Assembly (NCBI RefSeq): GCF_025151045.1
Contig: NZ_CP102285.1
Coordinates: 434,001-498,000, forward strand
Source of the DNA: Parabacteroides johnsonii DSM 18315
GTDB lineage: Bacteria; Bacteroidota; Bacteroidia; Bacteroidales; Tannerellaceae
Direction of reading: 5' to 3'
DNA: 64,000 nucleotides
Under the pieces are notes generated by a model, which saw only the letters and a program-made list of their open reading frames with translations, was not told where the DNA came from and searched no databases. The position numbers and the translations under genes are program-made. Shown here piece after piece: positions 48,720 to 58,291 of this stretch (positions within the stretch are counted from its first letter, which is position 1; every line of letters begins with the position of its first letter).

Positions 48720-50432
48720 ATGAATACAGAATTAATAGGAAGTATTGCGCAGATCGTACTCATGGTCGTTCTGGCTTATCCGCTGGGTAAGTATATCGCA
48801 AAAGTATATAAAGGGGAGAAGACATGCCTCGATTTTCTTGCCCCGGTGGAAAGATGGATCTTTAAAATATGCGGGATCAATCCGAACGAGGAAATGAACT
48901 GGAAAAGTTTCTTGAAAGCGTTGCTGACCATCAATCTTTTTTGGTTTTTTTGGGGAATGCTCTTGCTGTGGACACAACAATACCTGCCTCTCAACCCCGA
49001 TGGCAATGGGGGGCAGTCGTCACACCTGTCGTTCAATACCTGCATCAGTTTTATGGTCAATTGTAATCTCCAGCACTATAGTGGGGAAAGCGGACTGACC
49101 TATTTTACCCAGTTGTTCGTGATCATGCTCTTCCAGTTTATCACGGCAGCTACCGGGATGGCCGCCCTTGCCGGAATCTTCAAGGCGATGGCCGCCAAGA
49201 CAACCAATACGATTGGTAACTTCTGGAACCTGCTGTTGAAAAGTTGCACCCGTATTCTGTTGCCGATGTCGCTTATTGTCGGGTTCATCCTTATTATTGA
49301 AGGAACACCGATGGGATTCGACGGAAAGATGAAGCTGACGACATTGGAGGGTAACGAGCAACTGATCTCGCAAGGTCCTGCCGCCGCTGTCATACCGATT
49401 AAACAGTTGGGAACCAACGGAGGAGGTTATTTCGGAGTGAACTCGTCACATCCGCTTGAAAACCCGACTTACCTGACCAATATGGTAGAGTGCTGGTCGA
49501 TCCTGATTCTCCCGATGGCAATGGTCTTTGCGTTGGGATTCTATCTGAAAAGAAAAAAGTTGTCTTACACGATTTTCGGGGTTATGCTTTTTGCTTACCT
49601 CGCCAGCGTAGGGATCAACACCTATTACGAAACGAAAGGTAATCCCATGATCTCCCAGATGGGGATTGACCAGGGAGCCGGCGCGATGGAAGGAAAGGAG
49701 ACTCGCCTCGGTCCGGCGGCAACGGCCCTGTGGAGTTGTACGACGACAGTCACCTCAAACGGTTCCGTCAACGGGATGCACGACAGTACGATGCCGCTCA
49801 GCGGGATGATGGAGATGTTGAATATGCAAATAAACACCTGGTTCGGAGGTGTGGGCGTAGGGTTCATGAATTACTATGCTTTTCTGATTATCGCCGTGTT
49901 TATTAGTGGCTTGATGGTCGGTCGTACTCCGGAATTTTTAGGAAAGAAGGTGGAGGCGCGCGAGATGAAGATTGCAACGATCGTGGCACTGACACATCCG
50001 TTCGTGATCCTGATCGGGACAGCTGTCGCTTGCTATTATTGGGTGTATAATCCGGCCTTTGTGGAAGCGGAGGGAGGTTGGTTGAATAATCCCGGTTTCC
50101 ACGGTTTCAGCGAGATGCTTTACGAATATACTTCTGCCTCCGCCAACAACGGATCAGGTTTCGAGGGACTCGGCGACAACACCTATTTCTGGAATTTTAC
50201 GACAGGCTTGGCGCTGATCATCTCCCGTTACCTTCCGATTGTCGGACAGGTGGCGATTGCCGGACTATTGGCACAGAAGAAGTTTATCCCCGAAAGTGCA
50301 GGGACTTTGAAAACGGACACCGTGACATTTGCCGTGATGACATTCTGTGTGATCTTTATCGTGGCTGCCCTGTCTTTCTTCCCTGCACTGACGTTGGGAC
50401 CGATCGCGGAGTATTTTAGCATCTATATGTAA
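48720..50432 (+). CDS. kdpA: Potassium-transporting ATPase subunit KdpA
   Basis: The K+-binding and translocating subunit, a 570-residue polytopic membrane protein related to K+ channels. Selectivity-type loops with the pattern N-G-G-G-Y-F-G-V-N-S and S-A-N-N-G-S-G-F are present, as is the N-terminal A-Y-P-L-G-K-Y-I. The length is normal. The gene starts 21 nt after kdpF and belongs to the kdpFABC unit for high-affinity, ATP-driven uptake during K+ limitation. Confidence 0.97.
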   Translation: MNTELIGSIAQIVLMVVLAYPLGKYIAKVYKGEKTCLDFLAPVERWIFKICGINPNEEMNWKSFLKALLTINLFWFFWGMLLLWTQQYLPLNPDGNGGQSSHLSFNTCISFMVNCNLQHYSGESGLTYFTQLFVIMLFQFITAATGMAALAGIFKAMAAKTTNTIGNFWNLLLKSCTRILLPMSLIVGFILIIEGTPMGFDGKMKLTTLEGNEQLISQGPAAAVIPIKQLGTNGGGYFGVNSSHPLENPTYLTNMVECWSILILPMAMVFALGFYLKRKKLSYTIFGVMLFAYLASVGINTYYETKGNPMISQMGIDQGAGAMEGKETRLGPAATALWSCTTTVTSNGSVNGMHDSTMPLSGMMEMLNMQINTWFGGVGVGFMNYYAFLIIAVFISGLMVGRTPEFLGKKVEAREMKIATIVALTHPFVILIGTAVACYYWVYNPAFVEAEGGWLNNPGFHGFSEMLYEYTSASANNGSGFEGLGDNTYFWNFTTGLALIISRYLPIVGQVAIAGLLAQKKFIPESAGTLKTDTVTFAVMTFCVIFIVAALSFFPALTLGPIAEYFSIYM

Positions 50433-50466
50433 ACCGGAGTTTCAAATTTGAGAATTGAATAATAAT

Positions 50467-52512
50467 ATGATGAAAGAGAATAGATCTGCTTCTTTGTTTC
50501 CGAAGGAGCTTGTAATAGAAAGTCTGAAACAGTCGTTCGTGAAGTTGGACCCTCGAACGATGTTCCGCAACCCGATCATGTTTATTGTCGAAGTGGTAAC
50601 CTTCGTCATGTTGGTGGTGACGGTCTGGTCGGCTGCCGGAGGTGATACGGCACAGGGATCGTTCGGCTATAATATAGTGGTTTTCATTGTACTCTTCCTG
50701 ACACTACTGTTCGCCAATTTTGCCGAAGCGATTGCCGAGGCACGTGGTAAGGCACAAGCCGACAGTTTGCGCAAGACACGCGAAGAGACACCTGCGAAAC
50801 GGGTGGAAGCTGGTGGAAAAATTACGACGGTGAGCAGTTCGCAGTTGAAAAAAGGCGATATCTTTATCTGCGAGGCCGGAGATACGATCCCTTCCGACGG
50901 CGAGATCATCGAGGGGCTGGCTTCGATCGACGAGAGTGCCATAACGGGCGAGTCGGCTCCGGTCATCCGGGAAGCCGGAGGCGATAAGAGTTCCGTGACG
51001 GGCGGTACAAAAGTATTGTCCGACCAGATACGGGTGATGGTAACGACACAGCCGGGCGAGAGTTTTCTCGACAAGATGATTGCGCTTGTCGAAGGAGCTT
51101 CGCGGAAAAAGACGCCGAATGAAATTGCCTTGACGATATTGTTGGCCGGTTTTACACTGGTGTTTGTGGTGGTATGCGGCACGTTGAAACCGCTTGCCGA
51201 CTATTCAGGAGCACAGATCACCATCGCGGCCTTCATCTCCTTGTTTGTTTGTCTGATCCCGACTACGATCGGCGGACTGTTGTCTGCGATCGGTATTGCG
51301 GGAATGGATCGTGCCTTGCGTGCAAATGTAATAACCAAATCCGGAAAGGCTGTAGAGACAGCCGGAGACATAGATACCCTATTGCTCGACAAGACCGGTA
51401 CGATCACGATTGGCAACCGTAAAGCGACACAGTTTTATCCGGTAGCCGGGGTCGACGAACATTCTTTTGTGCAGGCTTGTCTGATGGCATCCCTGTCAGA
51501 TGAGACACCGGAAGGCAAATCGATCGTCGAACTGGGACGCGAACGTGGCGTCCGCATCCGCGATTTGAGCACATCAGGTTCACGGATGATCAAGTTCACG
51601 GCCGAGACGAAGTGTTCGGGGGTAGATCTGAAAGACGGAACCCGTATTCGCAAGGGTGCTTTCGATGCTATCCGCCAGATGTGCGAGGAGGCCGGAAACA
51701 AGTATCCGGAAGAGGTTGCCGCATTGGTTGGGAAGATTACTGGTAACGGAGGCACGCCGCTGGTGGTGGCACAAGATGATTTCATCATTGGGGTGATCGA
51801 GTTGCAAGATATTATAAAACCCGGCATCCAAGAGCGTTTCGAACGGTTACGCAAAATGGGGGTCAAGACGGTGATGGTCACGGGTGACAATCCGTTGACA
51901 GCAAAGTATATCGCTGAGAAAGCCGGAGTAGATGATTTTATTGCCGAAGCGAAGCCGGAGGACAAGATGAACTACATCAAGAAAGAACAGGAAGCGGGCA
52001 AGTTGGTCGCCATGATGGGCGACGGGACGAACGATGCACCTGCACTGGCTCAGGCAAATGTCGGCGTGGCAATGAACAGTGGTACGCAGGCGGCAAAAGA
52101 GGCCGGTAATATGGTGGACTTGGACAACGACCCGACAAAACTGATCGAGATCGTAGAGATCGGTAAGCAATTGCTGATGACACGCGGAACGCTGACGACT
52201 TTCAGTATCGCAAACGATGTGGCGAAATATTTTGCGATCGTCCCGGCCTTGTTCATGGTGGCGATACCACAGTTAGCTGCTTTGAACATCATGCATTTGC
52301 ACAGTCCGGAAAGTGCGATTTTGAGTGCCGTGATTTTTAATGCGGTCATTATCCCGATCCTGATTCCGCTGGCTCTGCGCGGGGTGGCTTACAAGCCTAT
52401 AGGGGCATCGGCTCTGCTACGGCGTAACTTATTGATTTACGGGGTGGGCGGTGTGATCGCTCCCTTTATCGGGATCAAGTTGATCGACATGGTTGTTTCT
52501 CTATTTTTCTAA
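50467..52512 (+). CDS. kdpB: Potassium-transporting ATPase subunit KdpB
   Basis: The P-type ATPase catalytic subunit, 681 residues. The phosphorylation motif D-K-T-G-T begins at D308 (D307 in E. coli KdpB). The T-G-E-S actuator loop is seen in A-I-T-G-E-S-A-P, and M-V-T-G-D-N and [10 protein letters not shown] lie in the P domain. The start is uncertain: a frame opening at TTG 50455 extends upstream, but ATG 50467 or 50470 is more likely. The gene is 34 nt after kdpA. All catalytic motifs are intact. Confidence 0.96.
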   Translation: MMKENRSASLFPKELVIESLKQSFVKLDPRTMFRNPIMFIVEVVTFVMLVVTVWSAAGGDTAQGSFGYNIVVFIVLFLTLLFANFAEAIAEARGKAQADSLRKTREETPAKRVEAGGKITTVSSSQLKKGDIFICEAGDTIPSDGEIIEGLASIDESAITGESAPVIREAGGDKSSVTGGTKVLSDQIRVMVTTQPGESFLDKMIALVEGASRKKTPNEIALTILLAGFTLVFVVVCGTLKPLADYSGAQITIAAFISLFVCLIPTTIGGLLSAIGIAGMDRALRANVITKSGKAVETAGDIDTLLLDKTGTITIGNRKATQFYPVAGVDEHSFVQACLMASLSDETPEGKSIVELGRERGVRIRDLSTSGSRMIKFTAETKCSGVDLKDGTRIRKGAFDAIRQMCEEAGNKYPEEVAALVGKITGNGGTPLVVAQDDFIIGVIELQDIIKPGIQERFERLRKMGVKTVMVTGDNPLTAKYIAEKAGVDDFIAEAKPEDKMNYIKKEQEAGKLVAMMGDGTNDAPALAQANVGVAMNSGTQAAKEAGNMVDLDNDPTKLIEIVEIGKQLLMTRGTLTTFSIANDVAKYFAIVPALFMVAIPQLAALNIMHLHSPESAILSAVIFNAVIIPILIPLALRGVAYKPIGASALLRRNLLIYGVGGVIAPFIGIKLIDMVVSLFF

Positions 52513-52626
52513 GTATAAATATCTTTTGACACTGCGCGCCTCCCGGCCAAGGCTTCTACGTTGTCCGGAAAGGTTGCCGGGGGTAGCGGGTGTTTCCCAA
52601 TTAAAAACGAAAAAAAATTGAATCTT

Positions 52627-53208
52627 ATGATATCAAATCTGTTTAAATCATTCAAACTGACGATTGCTTTCTGCATTCTATTCAGTGTTGGCTATATCTT
52701 TATCTTATGGCTTTTCGCCCAGGTCGCTTCTCCCAACAAAGGCAATGCCGATGTGGTCGAGTTGAACGGTCGGATCGTAGGCGCTGCTAACGTGGGGCAG
52801 CAGTTCACAAAAGATATTTATTTTTGGGGCCGCCCGTCCCATGCCGGAGATGGTTACGATGCTTCGAGCTCGGCAGGTAGCAACAAAGGGCCGTCCAATG
52901 AAGAATATCTGGCGGACATACAAGCACGTATCGATACGTTCCTCGTATATCATCCCTACCTGAAACGTGAGCAAGTTCCTGTCGAAATGGTCACAGCCAG
53001 CGCTTCCGGTCTCGATCCCGACATCTCTCCGAAAGCCGCCTATAGCCAAGTGCAACGTGTAGCGAAGGCACGCGGTATCTCTCCCGATAAGGTCATGGCG
53101 ATAGTCAACGCCCATATCGAGGGTCCGCTATTGGGGCTTTTCGGACCGGAAAAAGTAAATGTCCTGAAATTGAACGTGGCATTGGAAAAGTTAGAAAGAA
53201 AGGATTAA
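52627..53208 (+). CDS. kdpC: Potassium-transporting ATPase subunit KdpC
   Basis: A 193-residue single-helix periplasmic-facing subunit that assembles with KdpB. The N-terminal helix reads T-I-A-F-C-I-L-F-S-V-G-Y. The conserved F-W-G-R-P-S and A-S-G-L-D-P-D-I-S segments follow. I chose ATG 52627 rather than an in-frame TTG at 52561, because the added residues are not KdpC-like and lie in a GC-rich spacer. The 114-bp spacer after kdpB contains a c-c-c-g-g-c/g-c-c-g-g-g stem, possibly tuning expression. Confidence 0.95.
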   Translation: MISNLFKSFKLTIAFCILFSVGYIFILWLFAQVASPNKGNADVVELNGRIVGAANVGQQFTKDIYFWGRPSHAGDGYDASSSAGSNKGPSNEEYLADIQARIDTFLVYHPYLKREQVPVEMVTASASGLDPDISPKAAYSQVQRVAKARGISPDKVMAIVNAHIEGPLLGLFGPEKVNVLKLNVALEKLERKD

Positions 53209-53229
53209 TAAATAAAACAGGAATAAATT

Positions 53230-53985
53230 ATGAACTCTATAATAAAAAAGATAGTAGCAGCAGTAGTAACTGTTTCTTTATGCTCATTCGGAATGGCAAA
53301 AGCTTCCGAAAATGAAACCGGGGTGAAATTTGCAGTCCAGAGTGATTTAGTAAGTTCTTACATATGGCGTGGCATGTACCAGACAGGTGCGAGTTTCCAA
53401 CCTACATTGGCTTTTAGTGTAGCCGGCTTCTCACTGACAGCTTGGGGATCGACCGATTTCGACGGTTACCGGTCTTCCGAAGGTCTTGCCAATAAGGAGA
53501 TAGACCTTACTGCCGCCTATACGTTCGGTGCTTCTGGGTTGACACTGTCCATTGCTGATCTCTGGTGGGCGGGACAAGGCGCCAACAAGTATTTTAATTT
53601 CAAGAGCCATGAAACTGCCCATCATTTCGAGGCGGGGCTTGCCTACACTTTCCCGCTTGAAAAGTTCCCTTTGTCGTTGGCTTGGTACACGATGTTCGCC
53701 GGACAGGATAAGGATGCCGAAGGCAACCAGAACTATTCTTCCTACGTTGAACTGAACTACCCTTTCTCGGTGAAACGTGTCGACTTGACCGCCACCTGCG
53801 GGTTGGTTCCTTACGAAGCTGCCCAATACTATACCAGCGGATTTGCTGTTACGAACGTGGCTTTGAAAGGAACTACCGCTATAAAGATCACTGATTCGTT
53901 TTCTTTGCCTATTTTTGCACAGGCCATCTGGAATCCCCGGTTGGAAGATGCACATCTGGTCTTTGGCTTTACTTTGAAACCGTAA
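53230..53985 (+). CDS. Putative outer-membrane porin (TorF/Gcw_chp type) in the kdp operon
   Basis: A 251-residue predicted beta-barrel. The signal peptide ends F-G-M-A-K-A near residue 24. Alternating amphipathic strands with aromatic belts run to a C-terminal F-G-F-T-L-K-P, the usual outer-membrane strand. The opening S-D-L-V-S-S-Y-I-W-R-G-M is a hallmark of the Gcw_chp/TorF porin-like family. Its position between kdpC and the kdpD-like gene suggests it lets K+ cross the outer membrane or otherwise serves the Kdp system; this is inference from operon structure. The gene lies 21 nt after kdpC and 16 nt before the next. Confidence 0.82.
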   Translation: MNSIIKKIVAAVVTVSLCSFGMAKASENETGVKFAVQSDLVSSYIWRGMYQTGASFQPTLAFSVAGFSLTAWGSTDFDGYRSSEGLANKEIDLTAAYTFGASGLTLSIADLWWAGQGANKYFNFKSHETAHHFEAGLAYTFPLEKFPLSLAWYTMFAGQDKDAEGNQNYSSYVELNYPFSVKRVDLTATCGLVPYEAAQYYTSGFAVTNVALKGTTAIKITDSFSLPIFAQAIWNPRLEDAHLVFGFTLKP

Positions 53986-54001
53986 ACAGTTTTTCAAACG
54001 G

Positions 54002-55123
54002 ATGAACAGGGAAGAGAGTGTACAACACTTTTTGGATTTGCTGAAAAAGTCACGGCGCGGCAACTTCAAAGTCTACATCGGTATGATTGCCGGTGTAGGC
54101 AAGTCATACCGGATGTTATCGGAGGCACACGAACTGCTCCGTAGCGGGATAGACGTCAGGATCGGCTATATCGAGACGCATGGAAGAACCGAGACGGAGG
54201 CGCTGGTGGGTGGCTTACCACTGATTCCGCGTCGCAAGTCTTTTTACAAGGGAAAGGAAGTTGAGGACATGGATCTGGATGCTATCCTGAACATTCATCC
54301 GGAAGTGGTGGTTGTAGACGAACTGGCGCATACTAATATCGAGGGCAGCAAGAATGAAAAACGCTGGCAAGATGTGATGGATATCCTCGAAGCGGGAATA
54401 AGTGTGATTACCGCTGTCAACATACAGCATCTCGAAGGGCTGAACGAGGAGGTCCAGGATATTGCAGGCATCGAGGTGAAGGAACGCATTCCCGATAGTG
54501 TGTTGGAACAAGCAGACGAGGTGGTCAACATCGACCTGACCGCCGACGAGCTGGTGGCGCGCCTGAAAGCCGGCAAGATTTACAAGCCGGAAAAGGTGCA
54601 GACGGCGCTGAACAATTTCTTCAAAGCCGAAAATATCCTGCAACTCCGCGAACTGGCGTTGAAGGAGGTAGCGCTCCGGGTCGAAAAGAAAGTCGAAAAC
54701 TCGGTCCCTGTTAATACGGGCGTCCGTCACGAGCGGTTCCTTGCTTGTATCAGCAGTCACGAGAAGACTCCCCGGAAGGTGATCCGCAAGGCGGCTCGTT
54801 TGGCAACACGCTATAATTCGAAATTCTACGTGCTGTATGTCCAGACACCGCGTGAGAGTATGGACCGGATACCGTTGGCGAACCAGCGTTATCTTTCGAA
54901 CCATTTTAAATTGGCTACGGAACTGGGCGGCGAAGTGATCCGTATCCAGTCCGAGAGCATCCCGAAAAGTATCGTCCGGGTGTGCAGGGAAAAACAAATC
55001 AGCACGGTGTGCGTGGGTAAACCTTCATTCAGCCTTCGTTCTGTCCTGCTGTCAGTTTTCCAATACAGGACGTTGTTAAACAGTTTGTCGCAGTTGAATA
55101 TTGATCTGATAATAATAGCATAA
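54002..55123 (+). CDS. kdpD: Stand-alone KdpD sensor domain protein with universal-stress-type domain
   Basis: A 373-residue soluble protein matching the N-terminal half of KdpD only. The KdpD sensor domain (about 15-225) carries the P-loop I-A-G-V-G-K-S-Y and the segments G-Y-I-E-T-H-G-R-T-E-T and V-D-E-L-A-H-T-N. A UspA-type domain follows (about 245-370) with S-H-E-K-T-P-R-K-V and V-C-V-G-K-P-S-F-S. There are no transmembrane helices and no kinase domain. The kinase is encoded separately 4 nt downstream, so this is a split KdpD. It may sense K+ or c-di-AMP, as KdpD's Usp region does in other bacteria; that is inference. Confidence 0.9.
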   Translation: MNREESVQHFLDLLKKSRRGNFKVYIGMIAGVGKSYRMLSEAHELLRSGIDVRIGYIETHGRTETEALVGGLPLIPRRKSFYKGKEVEDMDLDAILNIHPEVVVVDELAHTNIEGSKNEKRWQDVMDILEAGISVITAVNIQHLEGLNEEVQDIAGIEVKERIPDSVLEQADEVVNIDLTADELVARLKAGKIYKPEKVQTALNNFFKAENILQLRELALKEVALRVEKKVENSVPVNTGVRHERFLACISSHEKTPRKVIRKAARLATRYNSKFYVLYVQTPRESMDRIPLANQRYLSNHFKLATELGGEVIRIQSESIPKSIVRVCREKQISTVCVGKPSFSLRSVLLSVFQYRTLLNSLSQLNIDLIIIA

Positions 55124-55127
55124 GCGT

Positions 55128-56858
55128 ATGGACAAGTTCTTAAGCCTGAAAATAAAAACAAAACTGACCTTCGGAATCGGTTTGTTGTTTACGATGATCG
55201 TTCTGCTGGGTGGGCTGGCCGTGCGGAATATTACGGATATGTCTTCCGACACGCAGAATATCCTGGCAGATAATTATAATTCGCTTCTCTATTCCCGCCG
55301 GATGCTGGATGCTCTCGAACGGATCAAGAACGATCCGCAGGCACACGCAGAGTTTGAAAAGAACCTGGATTTGCAGCAGAAGAATATCACAGAGATCGAC
55401 GAGAATGTGGCGACGGCACATCTGGTCGCACAATATGAGGCGATGTATCAGAACTTGAATGACACGACTATACAGCGTGTCAGGATGGCACTCAACGATA
55501 TTATGAGTCTGAATATGTCGACGATCTACCGGAAGAGTAAAGTGGCCGAGCATACGGCGGACCAGGCATTGCTGTGGATTTGTATTATCGCGGTGGCTTG
55601 TATCCTGATCGCTTTTGCTTTCCTGATCCGTTTGCCTCGTTCCATTACGTCGCCGATCCGTAAACTGACCGACGGTATCCTGGAGATTGCCAACCACAAT
55701 TACGAAAAGAGGCTCGATCTGGGCGACAATCAGGAGTTTGCTGAAGTCACCTCTTCGTTCAACCGGATGGCGGAACGTTTGACGGAATACAGGAAAAGCA
55801 CGCTGGCTGATATTATCCAGGCCAAAAAATATATCGAGGCGATTGTCAACAGCATTACCGAACCGATAATCGGGCTCGACCGGGACCGTTCCATTCTTTT
55901 CGCTAACGACGAGGCGCTTACCATATTGAATCTGAAACGTGAGAATGTGATGGGAAAGTCTGCTGCCGAACTGGCGTTGAAAAACGACCTGTTACGCCGG
56001 CTGGTACGTGAACTGATACAGCCTGACGAGAAGAAGGAGCCCTTGAAAATCTATGCTGATGATAAAGAAAGCTATTTCCAGGCTAAATATATCCCGATCC
56101 ATGTGACGAATGGTGACGGAGGTGAGACAGAGTATGTGGGTGATGTGATCCTCTTGAAAAATATCACTGAATTCAAGGAATTGGACTCTGCCAAGACGAC
56201 TTTTATCTCCACTATCTCCCATGAGCTGAAAACTCCGATATCTGCTATCCTTATGAGTCTCAAATTGCTGAAGGACAAACGTGTCGGAGAAATGAACGAC
56301 GAGCAGATCGCGCTTGCCGATAGCATTCGTGAAAGTAGCGACCGCCTACTCGAAATCACCGGCGAATTGCTGAAAATGACACAGGTAGAGACGGGCAAGC
56401 TACAACTAAACCCGAAGATCACGAAGCCGATTGAACTGATCGATTATGCGATCAAGGCAAACCGTGTGCAGGCGGAGCGCTTCAATTGCCATATCGAAGT
56501 GGATTATCCCGAAAAAATATCCAAGCTCTTTGTCGACAGCGAGAAGATCGCCTGGGTACTCACGAACCTCCTTTCCAATGCCATCCACTACACGCCGGAG
56601 AATGGTCGTATCATTATCGGTGCGCGCCAGGAGGACAAGAAGGTGGAAATATTCGTGCAGGACTTTGGGAAAGGAATCGATCCGCGTTACCATCAGAGTA
56701 TCTTCGACCGTTATTTCCGCGTTCCAGGCACGAAAGTACAGGGAAGCGGTCTCGGCCTTGCCATCAGCAAAGACTTTGTCGAAGCCCATGGTGGAACGAT
56801 CCGTGTGGACAGCGAAGTCGGCAAGGGGAGTACTTTTATCATTACCTTTAATGTTTAA
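55128..56858 (+). CDS. Membrane histidine kinase (HAMP-PAS-HisKA-HATPase), partner of the split KdpD
   Basis: A 576-residue sensor kinase. Two transmembrane helices (about 13-30 and 148-168) flank a helical periplasmic domain (about 31-147). HAMP follows at about 170-222, then a PAS domain at about 235-340. The phosphorylation site is H365 in S-H-E-L-K-T-P, and the ATP-binding N box (N-L-L-S-N-A-I-H) and G boxes (G-K-G-I and G-S-G-L-G-L-A-I-S) are present. It starts 4 nt after the KdpD-sensor stop and probably phosphorylates the sigma-54 regulator at 46693. No KdpD-like four-helix membrane domain is present, so signal input differs from E. coli. Confidence 0.92.
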   Translation: MDKFLSLKIKTKLTFGIGLLFTMIVLLGGLAVRNITDMSSDTQNILADNYNSLLYSRRMLDALERIKNDPQAHAEFEKNLDLQQKNITEIDENVATAHLVAQYEAMYQNLNDTTIQRVRMALNDIMSLNMSTIYRKSKVAEHTADQALLWICIIAVACILIAFAFLIRLPRSITSPIRKLTDGILEIANHNYEKRLDLGDNQEFAEVTSSFNRMAERLTEYRKSTLADIIQAKKYIEAIVNSITEPIIGLDRDRSILFANDEALTILNLKRENVMGKSAAELALKNDLLRRLVRELIQPDEKKEPLKIYADDKESYFQAKYIPIHVTNGDGGETEYVGDVILLKNITEFKELDSAKTTFISTISHELKTPISAILMSLKLLKDKRVGEMNDEQIALADSIRESSDRLLEITGELLKMTQVETGKLQLNPKITKPIELIDYAIKANRVQAERFNCHIEVDYPEKISKLFVDSEKIAWVLTNLLSNAIHYTPENGRIIIGARQEDKKVEIFVQDFGKGIDPRYHQSIFDRYFRVPGTKVQGSGLGLAISKDFVEAHGGTIRVDSEVGKGSTFIITFNV

Positions 56859-56887
56859 TATCGCTTAGAAACAACAAAACAATCAGT

Positions 56888-58228
56888 ATGAAAGTATTGA
56901 AATTTGGCGGAACTTCCGTCGGCTCGGCCCGGCGGATGAAGAACGTCGCATCCATAATAGGTAGCAGTGAACGAAAGATAGTGGTTCTTTCGGCCATGTC
57001 GGGGACAACGAATGCGCTGGTCTGTATCGCCGGATGCTTTTACCGGAAAGCACCGGACGAGGCGAATAAGATGATCAGTGAACAGGAACAGAAATATGCG
57101 CGGGAAATAGAAGCGTTATACCGGACAGATCTCTACAAAGAGCGTGCCCTACAATTGGTCACCGAGCATTTCAATCATGTCTGGTCTTTCTCTGGCAAAC
57201 CTTTTACCGTTTTTGACGAGAAGGTGATACTGGCGCAAGGAGAACTGATCTCCACCGGCATGATGGATCTTTACCTGCAAGAGCAAGGGATTGAGTCTGT
57301 CCTTCTGCCAGCACTGAACTTCATGCGTATCACTGCCGACGGGGAACCGGACCCCGTTTATATCCGAGAGAAGCTGGTTGCCTTGTTGGATCAGCATCCC
57401 GATACGTCTGTCTTTATCACCCAGGGATTTATTTGTCGGAATGCATACGGTGATATCGACAATCTGCAACGGGGAGGGAGCGACTACAGCGCTTCCCTGA
57501 TCGGGGCGGCTGTCGATGCTGAGGAGATACAGATATGGACGGATATTGACGGGATGCACAACAACGATCCGCGTGTTGTCAACCATACCTCACCTGTCCG
57601 TCAACTGAACTTCGAGGAGGCGGCGAAGCTGGCACATTTCGGGGCCAAGATTCTCCATCCCTGTTGCATCCGCCCGGCCAAGGAAAGCAATATTCCGGTT
57701 CGTCTGTTGAACTCTTTCGAACCGTCTGCTCCGGGGACGCTCATCTCCAACACCGCAGAGAAAGGACGGATCAAGGCGGTGGCTGCCAAAGATGACATAA
57801 CTTATATCAAGATCAAGTCGATAAACCAACTTCCGTCCCATAAGTTCTTGAGCCATGTGTTCGATACTTTCGCGTTCTACAAAACGGCGGTCGATATGGT
57901 AACGACATCCGATATCGGGGTTTCCGTTACGATCGACAACACGGAATACTTGCAGGAGATTGTCGCCCGGTTGGAATCTTATGCTACGGTATTTGTTGAG
58001 AAAGAGATGGTGATTATCTGCGTTGTCGGGGATCTGGAGTGGCGGAATGTGGGCTTCGAGGCACTGATTATTGAGGCTCTGAAAGATATTCCCGTCCGCA
58101 TGATCTCGTATGGAGGCAGCAGTAGCAACGTCTCGCTCGTCATGCGGAAGGAGGATAAAACACGGGCCTTGCAGGCGTTGAGTACCCACCTGTTCGACTC
58201 TTCGCAATCATTACCGCCGGCTATTTGA
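56888..58228 (+). CDS. lysC: Aspartate kinase
   Basis: Phosphorylates aspartate, the entry step to lysine, methionine and threonine. The 446-residue monofunctional enzyme starts M-K-V-L-K-F-G-G-T-S-V-G-S. It has the kinase motif G-G-S-D-Y-S-A-S-L and a regulatory ACT region in the C-terminal third (about 310-440). It is 29 nt downstream of the histidine kinase and is probably transcribed from the same operon or an internal promoter; no functional link to K+ uptake is evident. Such kinases also provide precursors for diaminopimelate. Confidence 0.95.
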   Translation: MKVLKFGGTSVGSARRMKNVASIIGSSERKIVVLSAMSGTTNALVCIAGCFYRKAPDEANKMISEQEQKYAREIEALYRTDLYKERALQLVTEHFNHVWSFSGKPFTVFDEKVILAQGELISTGMMDLYLQEQGIESVLLPALNFMRITADGEPDPVYIREKLVALLDQHPDTSVFITQGFICRNAYGDIDNLQRGGSDYSASLIGAAVDAEEIQIWTDIDGMHNNDPRVVNHTSPVRQLNFEEAAKLAHFGAKILHPCCIRPAKESNIPVRLLNSFEPSAPGTLISNTAEKGRIKAVAAKDDITYIKIKSINQLPSHKFLSHVFDTFAFYKTAVDMVTTSDIGVSVTIDNTEYLQEIVARLESYATVFVEKEMVIICVVGDLEWRNVGFEALIIEALKDIPVRMISYGGSSSNVSLVMRKEDKTRALQALSTHLFDSSQSLPPAI

Positions 58229-58291
58229 AATAACTGTGTATATGCTACCTTCTCTGTAGCTAGAACAATTGTCGAAGTATTCTTTTTTACT

